DNA of 64,000 bases from JACCXG01 sp963717745 (GTDB lineage: Bacteria > Acidobacteriota > Vicinamibacteria > Vicinamibacterales > 2-12-FULL-66-21). A program made the translations under genes and the position numbers. Under the pieces are notes generated by a model. That model was given only the letters and a program-made list of their open reading frames with translations, searched no databases and was not told where the DNA came from. The stretch spans positions 142,540 through 206,539 of the forward strand of contig CAVQXJ010000031.1 in NCBI GenBank assembly GCA_963717745.1. Direction: 5' to 3'. This document shows positions 1-8,951 of the stretch, in pieces. Each line of letters opens with the position of its first letter. Position 1 is the stretch's first letter.

Positions 1-1
1 C

Positions 2-290
2 TACCACGATCCCGGCGATCACAACACGCGCGCGCATTACGGCGTGCGGACGGCGACGCACAAGCTGATTCATTACTGGAAGAAGGATCAGTGGGAGCTG
101 TTCGACCTGGTGCGGGACCCGCACGAGCTCCAGAACCTGTACGGCCAGCCAGGGTCACGACGAGGTGACGCGGTCGCTGAAGGCGGAGCTGCAGCGGCTC
201 AAGCAGGTGGTCCGAGACGATGACCAGTTCGCGAACGAGCAGCTGCCGAACGGCGTCGACGGGGCGGTCGCGAAGCTGCGCGGGAAGTAG
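2..290 (+). pseudogene. Sulfatase C-terminal fragment (5' end outside window, one frameshift)
   Basis: This is the 3' end of an arylsulfatase-type gene. The frame entering at base 2 encodes a stretch ending in LFDLVRDPHELQNLYG, typical of the C-terminal subdomain of N-sulfoglucosamine/aryl sulfatases, where the product is told to leave per-residue 'DPxExxNL' spacing before the final helix. After a GGG run at 152-154 the reading must move by one base to continue as HDEVTRSLKAEL and reach the TAG at 288-290, so one extra base is present, either a real mutation or an assembly error. The active-site half lies outside the window, so substrate cannot be judged. A second, complete sulfatase lies at 11270-12787. 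Confidence 0.7.
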
Positions 291-329
291 ATCCGCAGCC
301 CTGTCGTGGCGCCGCGCCCTCACGCCGCC

Positions 330-626
330 CTGCCCACGGCGCCTGCGGCGGGCTCGCGGCCTTCGGCCGCACAACGACACGACGACACGACGACGACGAC
401 GTTATGAGTCTCTTCGAGGGACTACATCCCGCTGGCGGCACCGCGCTTCGCGCGGTCCGCCAGCCAGCGGCCGAGAGCCGTGGATATTCAGCGTGCAGTG
501 GCCAGCGCCCGACAAGCACCCAACCGGTCGAACCACCCCAGGCCAGGTCATAACGTCGTTGTCGTCGTGTCGTCGTGTCGTCGTGCGCGGAGCGCAAGGC
601 CGCGAGCTACGATGGCAGCGTGACAG
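330..626 (+). repeat. Roughly 300-bp inverted-repeat element, copy 1 (divergent)
   Basis: First of three copies of the same element. It opens with a GC-rich terminal segment and the palindrome GCGGCCTTCGGCCGC, continues with an octamer array (CGACACGA units, about 373-400), then a core starting GAGTCTCTTCGA, and closes with the complementary array GTCGTCGTGTCGTCGTGTCG and a terminal GCGTGAC. The arms can pair over more than 20 bp. The middle of the core is clearly diverged from copies 2 and 3, while the arms and the AACGTCGTTGTCGTCGTG junction are kept. With the promoter that follows, it fills the whole 291-702 spacer. No open frame in it looks coding. Confidence 0.8.
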
Positions 627-643
627 TGGCTGTCGCCCCTCAC

Positions 644-704
644 ATATAGACATCTTGACGAAGCGGCCCGGCTCGGCGTACGCTCCGCTCCACAAGATAT
701 CTAT
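644..704 (+). promoter_or_regulatory. Putative PadR promoter and operator
   Basis: Two inverted arms, TATAGACATCTTG (645-657) and CAAGATATCTATG (692-704), match at 12 of 13 positions when one is reverse-complemented. The first arm overlaps a -35-like TTGACG (655-660); a weak -10-like TACGCT follows at 679-684. The second arm runs into the ATG of the PadR gene. PadR regulators commonly bind such dyads in their own promoters, so autoregulation is the likely role. The promoter call is by eye only. Confidence 0.55.
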
Positions 705-1038
705 GCGAGACAACAAGAAGGACCAGCTGCAGGGCACCCTCGATCTGCTGGTGCTGCGCACCCTGGCGAGCGGCGGGTCGATGCACGGCTATGCGATCAC
801 CGAGCGGGTGCAGCAGGTGTCGCGCGAGGTGCTGCGCATCGAAGCCGGATCGCTCTATCCGGCGCTGCACCGCATGGAAGAGGCGGGCTGGCTGAAGTCG
901 ACCTGGGCGCCGTCCGACAACAACCGGCGCGCCCGGTTCTATGCCCTGACCGCCAAGGGGCGGCGCCGCCTCGCGGAAGAAGAAGCGCATTGGACGCGGC
1001 TGGCGAGCGCGGTCGGCCGCGTGTTGAAGCAGGCGTGA
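703..1038 (+). CDS. PadR-family transcriptional regulator
   Basis: The 111-residue protein is a winged-helix repressor of the PadR family. The start at 703 gives the usual family beginning (kinds of 'LLQGTLDLLVLRTL'), followed by HGYAITERV and the hallmark GSLYPALHRMEEAGWL wing region, then SDNNRRARFYALT. Such regulators normally repress a neighbouring transporter or efflux gene and respond to an unidentified ligand. Only two bases separate its stop from the start of the ADOP permease at 1041, so both genes form one transcript. A dyad overlapping the promoter at 644-704 suggests self-control. Confidence 0.93.
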   Translation: MRDNKKDQLQGTLDLLVLRTLASGGSMHGYAITERVQQVSREVLRIEAGSLYPALHRMEEAGWLKSTWAPSDNNRRARFYALTAKGRRRLAEEEAHWTRLASAVGRVLKQA

Positions 1039-1040
1039 TC

Positions 1041-3671
1041 ATGTCCTGGCTCGGCCGCCTCCGGAATCGCTGGCGTGAACCCGACCTGGCGCGCGAGTTC
1101 GACGCCGAGCTGCGGTTTCATCTCGACAGCCGGGTCGAGGCCAACCTCCGCCGCGGCATGGCGCCGGACGAGGCGGCGACCGAGGCGCGGCGGCACCTGG
1201 GCGACCTCACCCGTGCCCGGGAAGGCATGCGCGAGGCGCGCGTGGCGACCTGGCTCGACGGCCTGGGCGGCGATCTGCGCCACGGCGTCCGGGTCTTCGG
1301 CCGGCATCCGCTGCTCACCGCGCTGTCGATCGTGACGCTCTCACTCGGCATCGGCGCCAACGCGGCAATCTACTCGGTGTTCGAGGCGGTGCTGCTGCGC
1401 CCGCTGCCCTACCCGGCGGCGGAGCGCCTGGTGGTCCTGTTGGACGGCCGGCGCGGCGCCCGCGAGGTGATGGCGCCGACCATTCCCGAGCTGCTCGACG
1501 TGCGGGAGGCGAGCCGCAGCTTCGACGCGCTGTCCTTCTTCGACACCCGTGACTTCCAGATCGACGGCGGCGACGAGCCCCGGCGGGTCGTCGGCGCGCG
1601 CGTCGAGGCGTCGTTCCTGTCGATGCTCGGCGCCCGCGCGGCGCTCGGGCGGATCTTCGACGCGGCAGATCGTTCGGGGAATGCCGGCATCGTCGTGCTC
1701 GGGAGCGGCCTCTGGCGCCAGAGTTTCGGCGCCGACCCGACCGTGGTCGGCCGGACCATCGCCATCGACGGCATCACCCACGAAATCGTCGGGGTGCTGC
1801 CGGAGACGTTCTCGTTCGCCTATCTGTCATCGTCACCAGTCGACCTCTACGTCCCGTACTCGACGTCGCCCGACTACCTGTCGCGCAGCGGCCAGTTCGC
1901 GAACGTGCGTCGCGTCAACGCCCTGGCACGCCTGGCTCCCGGCGTGTCCCTCGAGACCGCGGAGCCCGAGCTGGCCGCGATCGCGGCGTCGATGGTCGCG
2001 GCCCATCCGGGCCTGTATCGAACGAACGGCGCCGCTTCCGAGTCGACCTTCGTCATGCGCGCGAGGCTTCTGCGCGATTCGCTCGTCCAGAACAGCCGCC
2101 CGGTGCTGCTGATGCTGCTCGGCGCGGTCGTGCTGGTGTTGCTCATCGCGTGCGTCAACACCGCCCAGTTCCTGTTGGCGCAGGCGATCGAGCGGGAGCC
2201 GGAAGTGGCCGTGCGCAGCGCCCTGGGCGCGGGACGCGCCCGCTTGATGCGGCAATTCGTGTCCGAAGCGCTGCTGCTGGCCGGCGCGGGCGGCGTGGTC
2301 GGCGCGGCGCAGGCAGTCTGGCTGACCGGCGTGCTGCGCCGGCTGGTGCCGAGGGGGACGCCGATCGTCGGGGACATCGGCCTGGACGGCCGGGTGTTGC
2401 TGGTCGTGCTCGCGGTGACGCTCGTCGCCGCGATCGTGTGCGTCCTCGTACCAGCGCTGCGGTTCGCCCGCGCGGGTTTCCCGGGCCGCCTCGAGGTGCG
2501 CGGCGCGGTCGGCGGCGGCGGGCGGCTGCGGCTGGCGTTCATCGCCGTGGAAGTGGCAATGTCCGTCGTGCTCCTCGCCAGTGCCGGCCTGCTGCTGCGC
2601 AGCCTGCACGAACTGCAGCGCGCACAGGGCGGATTCTCGACCGAGGGAGTGGCGATCCTGCGGATGCGGGGAATGAGCGGCGGTGTCGCAGACGCGTTCA
2701 CGCGGTACCTCGGCCAGGTCGGCCAGGTGGGCGGGCTCGACGCCGTCGGACTCGCGAATATGGTGCTGCCGGGGCGTCCCGGAGTGGGCTTCACGATCGT
2801 CGGCGAATCACCAGACGCCGCCGCGCTGAGCCGGCAGCAGGCCAGCTATCAAATCGTCAGCGGCGGGTACTTCGCCGCCCTGGGCATCCCGCTGGAGGCG
2901 GGCCGCGTGTTCACCGACGACGATGCGGGAGGCCGGCCGCCAGTGGCGATCGTGAGCCGTGAGATGGCGCGCCGCTACTTTCCTGATGCCAGTCCAATCG
3001 GCCGGCGGATTCGCGCCGGGGAGGGGCCCCGCGCCGCGACCATGACGATCGTCGGCGTCGTCGGCAATGTCCGGCCGCCGTTTCAGATGGGCGATGCGCC
3101 CCAGCTTTACGTGTCGTACCGGCAGCAGGGGGATCCGAACATGGCGCTGGTGGTCCGGACGCCGCCGGGCTCGCCGCCGCCGATTGCCGCGATCAAGCAG
3201 GCGATCTGGTCGGTCGATTCGAGGCAGGCGGTATTCGGGGTGGGCACGCTCGAGGAGCAGCTGGCGCAGTCGACGGCGAGCCAACGGGCGATCGCGACGC
3301 TGATCGGCGGCTTCGCCGCGTTGGCCCTCGCGATGTCGGTCTCGGGGATCTACACCGTCATCACCTATCTGGTGTCGCGGCGAGTCAAGGAGATCGCGGT
3401 CCGGCGGGCGATCGGCGCCACCAGCCGTCACGTCCTGCGATCGTTGACCGGTCCCACGCTGGCGTGGACGGTGGTGGGATTGGTCGCCGGCAGCGCCGGC
3501 GCGGTGGCGGGTGGACGCCTGCTGCAAGCCGCGGTGACCGGGGTGATCCCGCTCGATGCGCCGCTGATGGCAGCCGTCACCGGGGCTTACTTCGTCGCGG
3601 TCCTCATGGCGATCGGCGCCGCGGCGCGCGGCGCGTTGCGCATCGATCCGGCGGCCGCGCTGCGGAGGTAG
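1041..3671 (+). CDS. ADOP-family ABC-type permease (MacB/FtsX-like)
   Basis: The product has 876 residues with the standard ADOP plan: a soluble N-terminal prefix (about 1-80), a first transmembrane helix near 95-118 (the LSLGIGANAAIYSV segment), a MacB periplasmic core, three FtsX helices around 360-470, a second periplasmic core, and three final helices ending in IDPAAALRR. No ATP-binding motifs are present, so any energy must come from a separate ATPase or the protein acts without one. ADOPs are hugely expanded in Acidobacteriota but their substrates are largely unknown; MacB relatives export peptides, lipids or drugs. The frame is intact. It is the second gene of a PadR-ADOP unit. Confidence 0.93.
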   Translation: MSWLGRLRNRWREPDLAREFDAELRFHLDSRVEANLRRGMAPDEAATEARRHLGDLTRAREGMREARVATWLDGLGGDLRHGVRVFGRHPLLTALSIVTLSLGIGANAAIYSVFEAVLLRPLPYPAAERLVVLLDGRRGAREVMAPTIPELLDVREASRSFDALSFFDTRDFQIDGGDEPRRVVGARVEASFLSMLGARAALGRIFDAADRSGNAGIVVLGSGLWRQSFGADPTVVGRTIAIDGITHEIVGVLPETFSFAYLSSSPVDLYVPYSTSPDYLSRSGQFANVRRVNALARLAPGVSLETAEPELAAIAASMVAAHPGLYRTNGAASESTFVMRARLLRDSLVQNSRPVLLMLLGAVVLVLLIACVNTAQFLLAQAIEREPEVAVRSALGAGRARLMRQFVSEALLLAGAGGVVGAAQAVWLTGVLRRLVPRGTPIVGDIGLDGRVLLVVLAVTLVAAIVCVLVPALRFARAGFPGRLEVRGAVGGGGRLRLAFIAVEVAMSVVLLASAGLLLRSLHELQRAQGGFSTEGVAILRMRGMSGGVADAFTRYLGQVGQVGGLDAVGLANMVLPGRPGVGFTIVGESPDAAALSRQQASYQIVSGGYFAALGIPLEAGRVFTDDDAGGRPPVAIVSREMARRYFPDASPIGRRIRAGEGPRAATMTIVGVVGNVRPPFQMGDAPQLYVSYRQQGDPNMALVVRTPPGSPPPIAAIKQAIWSVDSRQAVFGVGTLEEQLAQSTASQRAIATLIGGFAALALAMSVSGIYTVITYLVSRRVKEIAVRRAIGATSRHVLRSLTGPTLAWTVVGLVAGSAGAVAGGRLLQAAVTGVIPLDAPLMAAVTGAYFVAVLMAIGAAARGALRIDPAAALRR

Positions 3672-3723
3672 CCGGCGTGCTGAAAACGTGTCGCCGGCAA
3701 GGGAGAAGGGGTAGAGCGAGCGC

Positions 3724-4428
3724 CTACCGGAATTCGACCGCGCCGCCGCGGTTCGGCATGGCGTCGACGAAGGTGCGCCAGGCCAGCTCGATCCGGCCGC
3801 TGTTGGCGGCCAGCTCCGCGCCGTACCAGGTGGCGTCCGCGCTGCGATCGGGCGGGTGGCAGGTCCACATCCGGCGCACGGTGACGTTCACGCCCAGCAG
3901 GCCGACCTTGACCATGAACAGCGGCGGTGGCGGCGTGCACTGGCGGCTGCGCGGGATCTCGAGGCGCATGCCTTCGTTGCTGACGTCGATGATGTGCGAC
4001 GGCACCCCGGCGACCACGGCATCGAAGCGGTTGACGGGCTTCCGCACCGAGCGCCGCTCGGGCCGGCTCTCGAGCACCGCCATCTGCGCCATGCAGATCA
4101 GCCCGGCGCGATCGAGCGGACGGGTCAGGTACATCGCGTCGCGCTTGACCGCCAGCGCTTCCGCGGCGGCATCCACCGGGCCGATCACGACACAAGGCGA
4201 TTTGGCGTTGCGCGCGCGCTCGCGGCTCAGCGCCTGCAATCCGCCGCGGAAGGCAAAGTCGGCGTCCGACACCAGCAGGTCGAACGGCCGTTCCGTCAGC
4301 TCCTGTGATGCCCGGGCGATGGTGGTCACCCTGACCGGCTCGAAGCCTTCAGCCTGAAGCCAGTCAGCAGCGGACGTGCACTCGAGCGGGTGCGGCGTGG
4401 CAACGATGATGCGCGGACGTGACGGCAT
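3724..4428 (-). CDS. Receiver-like plus PilZ domain protein
   Basis: The 234-residue product joins an N-terminal receiver-like half (about 1-115; VSDAD near residue 55 could be the phosphoacceptor region) to a C-terminal PilZ domain (about 118-225). The PilZ part shows RRSVR followed by DVSNEGMRL, the RxxxR and D/NxSxxG signatures that bind cyclic-di-GMP. The usual acidic pair near the receiver N-terminus is missing (VATPH instead), so phosphorylation may be lost. The start at 4428 places the Rossmann-type first strand (PRIIVATPH) at the N-terminus. A role in coupling a signal to cyclic-di-GMP output is inferred. Copy 2 of the 300-bp repeat lies 128 bases upstream. Confidence 0.82.
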   Translation of the reverse strand: MPSRPRIIVATPHPLECTSAADWLQAEGFEPVRVTTIARASQELTERPFDLLVSDADFAFRGGLQALSRERARNAKSPCVVIGPVDAAAEALAVKRDAMYLTRPLDRAGLICMAQMAVLESRPERRSVRKPVNRFDAVVAGVPSHIIDVSNEGMRLEIPRSRQCTPPPPLFMVKVGLLGVNVTVRRMWTCHPPDRSADATWYGAELAANSGRIELAWRTFVDAMPNRGGAVEFR

Positions 4429-4555
4429 GCCCGCCCGGCACTGCAGCGCGCGTGCCAGCCGTAAATAGCTGTGAATAATGATTGCGGCGCTTGCCCGCAG
4501 ACAATTCTGATCATTGTGCCGCGCGAAAACGTGATCGCAGGATAGCGGCGCTGTT
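4429..4555. other. Spacer between PilZ gene and repeat copy 2
   Basis: A stretch of about 125 bases that would hold the promoter of the PilZ gene. It is more AT-rich than its surroundings (for example TAGCTGTGAATAATGATT near 4465-4482), but no convincing -35/-10 pair on the minus strand could be fixed by eye. Confidence 0.3.
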
Positions 4556-4874
4556 CGCTTGTCCACGCCGCCTTCGGCGGGTTCGCGGCCTTCGGCCGCT
4601 CAACGACGACACGACGACACGACGACAACGACGTTGTGATCGCGACTGGCCACGACGTCGCATATTGGGCAAGGTCGTCGTTGGTTGCCCCAACCAGGTG
4701 AAATATCAACGGCTCTCCCCGCTGGCGGGGACGCCGGCCGTCCGCCCGCGAAGCGCGGCCCCACCAGCGGGTTGCAGTCCGTCGAAGAGACTCACAAAGC
4801 TCTGCGTCGTGTCGTCGTGTCGTCGTGTCGTCGTGCGGCCGAAGGCCGCCGCGCCGGAGGCGCCGTGACAAGCG
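4556..4874 (-). repeat. Roughly 300-bp inverted-repeat element, copy 2 (reverse)
   Basis: Read on the minus strand this copy is nearly the same as copy 3. It starts CGCTTGTCACGGCGCC, has a GCGGCC-TTC-GGCCGC palindrome, three or more CACGACGA octamers, the core GAGTCTCTTCGACGGACTGC, a CCCGCTGG...CCAGCGGG hairpin, GAGAGCCGTTGATATTTCAC, a GGTTGGGGCAACC hairpin, and ends with the complementary octamers and GGCGGCGTGGACAAGCG. Ends are inverted (CGCTTGTC at both). It sits 14 bases past the stop of the UnbV gene and upstream of the PilZ gene, so it lies in the direction of transcription of both. Confidence 0.88.
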
Positions 4875-4888
4875 ACAGACGCCGCGAT

Positions 4889-6607
4889 CTAGCGTCCCCC
4901 GAGCGGGGTGTCGGCAGTCACGCCGCGGCCTTCGGTGATCACGTAGGCGCGGCCGGCGCGCAATCCGGTCAGGCGCTCCTTCGCGCCGCTCGGCCACGCC
5001 ACGGTCACTTCGTCGGCGGATGCCGCGGCGCCCAGTCCGAAGGTCAGCGGCAGCTCCGACTGTGACAGGTAGCTCGAGCCGGTGCGGACCACCCGCGTCT
5101 GCCAGATGGTTCCCACTTTGGCGCGGACCTGGGCGCCGATCGCGTCGCGGTTCGACTTCACGCCGCGCAGGGTCAGGCGGAGGCTGTGCTTGTCCGGTCC
5201 GGTGTCGTTGCGATACAGCGCGGCCGGGCCGCCATTGGTCGTGATCAGCACGTCGAGGTCGCCATCGAGATCGATGTCGCCGTAGGCCGCGCCTCGCCCG
5301 ACCTTGGGCGCCGCGAATCCGGCGCCGACGTCGCGGGCGATGTCGACGAGCCGGCCTTTCCCGCGGTTGTGGAACAGGTGCGGGGTTTCCGCGTAGTTGA
5401 CGCGCCCGGTGGTGGCGACCCGGTCGTCGATGTGGCCGTTCACGACCAGCAGATCGAGCAGGCCGTCGAGATCGGCGTCGAAGAAGAAACAGCCGAAGCC
5501 GAGCGTCTGCCGGCTGGCTTTCCCGAGCTCGGAGCCCGGCGCGCGATCGGCGTAGACCCCGGGACGCACCGGACTGTAGAGCCCGAGCATCTCGCCGGAG
5601 AAATTGGTGACGACCAGCGACGGCGCCCCGCTGTTGTCGAAGTCGGCGGCGTCGGTGCCCATCCCCGCCCGCGCGCGGCCGTCCTCGCTGAACGCCAGGC
5701 CGGCCTGCACGCCGACTTCCTGGAACGTCCGATCACCCCGGTTGCGATAGAGCTTGTTCGGCTGGGTGTCGTTCGCCATGAACAGATCGGGCCAGCCGTC
5801 CAGATCGAAGTCCAGCATGGTGACCCCCAGCGCCTTCGAGGTCGTATCGAGCAGCCCCGAGACCGCGGTCACGTCTTCGAAGGTCCCGTTCCCCTTGTTG
5901 CGATAGAGCCACGACGTCGCCCCGGGATAGGCTTCGGGCGTGCAATACGACTTCGTCTTGCCGTCGGCGCTGCAGAAGATGTCGGTCTTGGGGGTCCAGC
6001 GCACGTAGTTGCAAATCACCAGATCGAGCAGGCCGTCGCGGTCGTAGTCGATCCACAAGGCGGAGGTGCTGAACCCGGTGCGCTTGCCCAGGCCCGCCTT
6101 GTCGGTGACGTCGACGAATCGGCCGTCGCCGGCGTTGTGGAACAACCGGCTCTGTCCGACGGCGGTGACCGCGAGATCCTGCCGGCCGTCGTTGTCGAAG
6201 TCGCCGGCGGTCGCGCCCATCGCATAAATCTGCAGATCCAGGCCGGCCTTGGTGGTGACGTCCTCGAACGTGCCGCGGCCGGCATTCCGGAACAGCCGCA
6301 GCGCGCTCGCCGGCGCCGGTGCACCGGCATTCCCCGACGCCGTCGGGCCGCCGGCGAGGCTGATGCCGCTCATGAACAGCACGTCCTGGCGTCCGTCGCC
6401 GTCGGCGTCGAACACCGTCACGCCCGATCCCAGGGTTTCCGGCAGGTACTTGCGGCCGGTGGCGCCGGTGGCGTGCTGGAAGCGCAGCCCCGCGGCAGCC
6501 GTCGCGTCCACCATCTGAAAGCCCGGCGCCGTTTGCGCGGCGAGCGCTGCCACGGCTGCCAGGGCCATCGCGCCCGCCCCGGCGATCGCCCGCACCTGCC
6601 GCGTCAC
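4889..6607 (-). CDS. Secreted FG-GAP/VCBS repeat protein with ASPIC/UnbV domain (CRTAC1-like)
   Basis: The 572-residue product begins with an export signal (AIAGAGAMALAAVAALAAQ, about 6-24) and then carries repeated FG-GAP/VCBS calcium-binding blades (for example FDADGDGRQDVLF, DFDNDGRQDLAV, DYDRDGLLDLV, DFDLDGWPDLF), forming a propeller. The last 70 or so residues match the ASPIC/UnbV domain (NRDAIGAQVRAKV ... EVTVAWPSGAKERL). Proteins of this type are abundant in Acidobacteriota and Planctomycetota, with unknown function. The GTG start overlaps the regulator's stop (GTGA at 6604-6607), so it is translationally coupled to a two-component system, an uncommon arrangement. Export to periplasm or surface is inferred. 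Confidence 0.9.
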   Translation of the reverse strand: MTRQVRAIAGAGAMALAAVAALAAQTAPGFQMVDATAAAGLRFQHATGATGRKYLPETLGSGVTVFDADGDGRQDVLFMSGISLAGGPTASGNAGAPAPASALRLFRNAGRGTFEDVTTKAGLDLQIYAMGATAGDFDNDGRQDLAVTAVGQSRLFHNAGDGRFVDVTDKAGLGKRTGFSTSALWIDYDRDGLLDLVICNYVRWTPKTDIFCSADGKTKSYCTPEAYPGATSWLYRNKGNGTFEDVTAVSGLLDTTSKALGVTMLDFDLDGWPDLFMANDTQPNKLYRNRGDRTFQEVGVQAGLAFSEDGRARAGMGTDAADFDNSGAPSLVVTNFSGEMLGLYSPVRPGVYADRAPGSELGKASRQTLGFGCFFFDADLDGLLDLLVVNGHIDDRVATTGRVNYAETPHLFHNRGKGRLVDIARDVGAGFAAPKVGRGAAYGDIDLDGDLDVLITTNGGPAALYRNDTGPDKHSLRLTLRGVKSNRDAIGAQVRAKVGTIWQTRVVRTGSSYLSQSELPLTFGLGAAASADEVTVAWPSGAKERLTGLRAGRAYVITEGRGVTADTPLGGR

Positions 6608-7251
6608 TGTAGATTGACCAGTCCCTTGCGCACCGCGATGAGCACCAGTTCGGCGGCCTTGTGCGCGCCGAGCGTGGACATCAGGTTGGTGCGGTGGACC
6701 GCCACGGTGTTGGCGCTGACCCCGAGCAGCTTGCCGATCTCGCGGTTGGTCCGTCCCATCGCGATCAGCCGCAGCACCTGGATTTCGCGGGCGCTGAGCT
6801 GCGCGAACCGGTCGTCCTCGGCCGTCCCTTCCCCGTGGGACGGGCCGTCCACCGCCGCGGCGAGCTCCGGGCTCAGAAAGCGCTTGCCGGCGGCGACCGC
6901 ACGGACCGCCCGAATCAGATCGGTCTCGAGCGCGTTCTTCAGGATGTAGCCGCGGATCCCCGCGTTCAGCGCGTTCCTCACGTACTGCACGTCGTCGTAC
7001 ATGCTCAGCATCAGGATGTGCCGCTCGGGGCGCTTGCGCAGGATTTCGATCGCCGCGTGCAGCCCGTTGATCTCCGGCATGTTCATGTCGAGCACCACCA
7101 CGTCCGGCTCGAGCTGCTGCTCGAGCTCGATCGCTTCGGCGCCGCCGCCGGCTTCGCCGATGACCTCGATGTCCATCTCGTCTTCGAGGATCCGTCGGAA
7201 GCCCTGGCGCACCAGCGCATGATCGTCGGCGAGCACCACTCGAATCCGCAT
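6604..7251 (-). CDS. NarL/LuxR-type response regulator
   Basis: The 215-residue protein has a receiver domain (1-120) with the acidic pocket DD at 9-10, phosphoacceptor D55 (VVVLDMNMPE), and K105 (GYILKNA). A GerE/LuxR helix-turn-helix follows at about 148-205 (LSAREIQVLRLIAMGRTNREIGKLLGVSANTVAVHRTNL). All key residues are present, so it should be phosphorylated and bind DNA. It starts four bases after the kinase stop (7255) and its own stop overlaps the next start, making kinase, regulator and UnbV protein one operon. Confidence 0.96.
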   Translation of the reverse strand: MRIRVVLADDHALVRQGFRRILEDEMDIEVIGEAGGGAEAIELEQQLEPDVVVLDMNMPEINGLHAAIEILRKRPERHILMLSMYDDVQYVRNALNAGIRGYILKNALETDLIRAVRAVAAGKRFLSPELAAAVDGPSHGEGTAEDDRFAQLSAREIQVLRLIAMGRTNREIGKLLGVSANTVAVHRTNLMSTLGAHKAAELVLIAVRKGLVNLQ

Positions 7252-7254
7252 TGC

Positions 7255-8623
7255 TTATGCCACCTCCGGTTGGGACGCGTTGGCGAGACATCCAGGCACC
7301 CGCAGGTGCACCACGGTTCCGCCCTGCGCGCCGCGCTTCACCTGCAGCTCGCCGCCGATCAGCTCGGCCCGCTCGCGCATGCTGACCATTCCCATACCGC
7401 GCCCCGGACCGGCGGCAGATGGACTGCTTCGAGATCCCGGTGCCGCGATCTTCGACCGCCAGATCGAGATTGCCGTCGCCGCACGCGATGCGCACCCAGG
7501 CATCCGGCGATCCGGAGTGCCGCGCGGTATTGTTCAGCGCTTCCTGGACGATGCGGTAGACGTGGATCGCGCAGTCCTCGCGCACCGCGTCGAGCGGCCC
7601 GGATGCGAGGAGATGGGTCTGAATGCCGGTCTGCTTCTGGAACTGATCCACGCATCCCTCCAGCGCCCGCGCCAGCCCGAAGTCGTCGAGCACCCCCGGA
7701 TGCAGCCACTGCGACCGGTGCCGGATTCGATCCAGCGCCTGCTGGGCGATGCCGCGCACCTGCTCCAGCTCCGACCCGAGCGGCGTGTCGGCGGCCGCAT
7801 GCCGCCGCGCCCGTCCCAGCATCGTGCCAATCGCGGTGAGGATCTGCCCGAAGTCGTCGTGCAGCTCGCGCGCGAGCGAGCGCTGCAGATCCTCCTGCAC
7901 CCGCATCATCCGCTGAGACAGTGTCCGCAGCTGCGCGTTCAGCCCTTCGACGGCCAGGAACGCGCGGCGGTTGGACGCCACCACCCATCCGCCGAGTCCC
8001 GCGGTGACGACGAGGATCACGCCGACCAGGAGGAGAATCTCGCGTCCGACCCGATCGTAAACCGCGCGGTTGGCCTGCGCGGCCTCCTCCTGCACCTGAT
8101 TGTTGGCGATCAGGAACTGTGACACGAGCCCGTCGATCGCCCGGTGCTGCGGGATCAGCGTGGTCTCGACCGTGCTGCCGGCGGCCGCTTCGTCGCGGCG
8201 GCTCAGCGCGAACATCTCGGCGACGTCGCGCCAGTAGGCCTCCACGCTTTGCGCGAGCCGCGCCTGCTGCGCCGGCTCGCGCATCGCCGGGGCCAGCGCC
8301 TGCTCGAGCCGCGTCGCTTCCGCCAGATCCTGACGCACCCGCTCGAACGCCGGCTGCCATCCCGAGAGCGGATACGGCTCGGTGCGGTCGATCATGTCGC
8401 GCATCAGCACCGAGAGCGAGGCCAGATCGTTCTGGATCCGCAGCAGCTGGAGCGAGTCCTTCCGGTTGCGTTCGCTGATCGCGGTCTGCTCGTCGCGCAG
8501 CCGGCGGACCTCGGTGTAGGTGTACGCGCCGATCCCCGCGATCGTGCACACGCCAACCGCGACGCCGACGGCGAGCGAATGCCACGGCGAGCGGCGGGCT
8601 GGCACGGCTGAGGGAGCGCGCAT
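7255..8623 (-). CDS. NarL-family sensor histidine kinase (one frameshift)
   Basis: The N-terminus has a membrane helix (about 16-35), a mostly helical extracytoplasmic sensor (about 36-195) and a second helix (about 196-216). A HisKA_3 phosphorylation box follows (RELHDDFGQ, His255) and an N-box (VQEALNNTARHS, near 365-376). After EDRGTGIS the frame is lost; the G2 box and C-terminus (GRGMGMVSMRERAELIGG) continue in the next frame to the TAA at 7255-7257. One inserted base between about 7410 and 7440 explains this. Because all motifs survive and the operon is intact, a sequence error is as likely as a real mutation. The cognate regulator follows directly. Confidence 0.87.
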
Positions 8624-8690
8624 GGGACGCTCACAGCTTACCGGGATTTAGCCGGGGTGGAGGAGGCGGCGGCTGTCCGGAGGTGGGTTC

Positions 8691-8740
8691 CAGTTCCCAG
8701 TTCGGTCTTCCTGCTACTGGCTACTGGCGACTGGCTACTG
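8691..8740. repeat. Heptanucleotide arrays (CAGTTCC, CTACTGG)
   Basis: Two adjacent arrays with a 7-base period: CAGTTCC plus a partial copy (8691-8703), then CTACTGG, CTACTGG, CGACTGG and CTACTG (8714-8740). The second array contains the stop codon of the minus-strand gene at 8735. It lies in the short spacer between that gene and the kinase gene. Confidence 0.75.
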
Positions 8741-8923
8741 ACGTTCCAGCTCGCGGATCCGATCGAGCGCGCGCTGTTTGAGCGCGGCGGCTTCGGAGGC
8801 GATGTCCGCCTCGCCGATCCGTTCGATGTGGGGCACGCGCTGATCGAGCGCCAGGATGAGCTCCCTGAGGTGCCGTATTTGATCCCGGAGGAGCGGGTTG
8901 TCTTGATCCACAGTGTGATTCAC
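8735..8923 (-). CDS. Small helical protein of unknown function
   Basis: A 62-residue product with a GTG start at 8923. It is rich in charged and heptad-spaced leucines (LLRDQIRHLRELILALDQRV ... LKQRALDRIRELERQ is predicted by eye as two amphipathic helices), suggesting a small coiled-coil protein. It resembles no family I can name. The sequence has normal amino-acid composition with none of the Arg/Pro/Ala bias of antisense frames here. The stop lies within a CTACTGG heptamer array. The ribosome site upstream is weak. Confidence 0.55.
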   Translation of the reverse strand: MNHTVDQDNPLLRDQIRHLRELILALDQRVPHIERIGEADIASEAAALKQRALDRIRELERQ

Positions 8924-8951
8924 CCCATCTGCCCGCTCAGCCGCGGGCTCC

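Noticed and set aside
330..626. Retron, diversity-generating retroelement or group II intron for the 300-bp element
   Set aside because: No reverse transcriptase, variable-repeat pair, or intron domain V-like hairpin was found; the element is non-coding and short.
4556..4874. Insertion sequence
   Set aside because: No transposase in any copy and no clear target-site duplication; at most a non-autonomous element.
5186..6949. Plus-strand open frame of 587 codons opposite the UnbV gene
   Set aside because: Antisense shadow of FG-GAP repeats; composition unlike a real protein.
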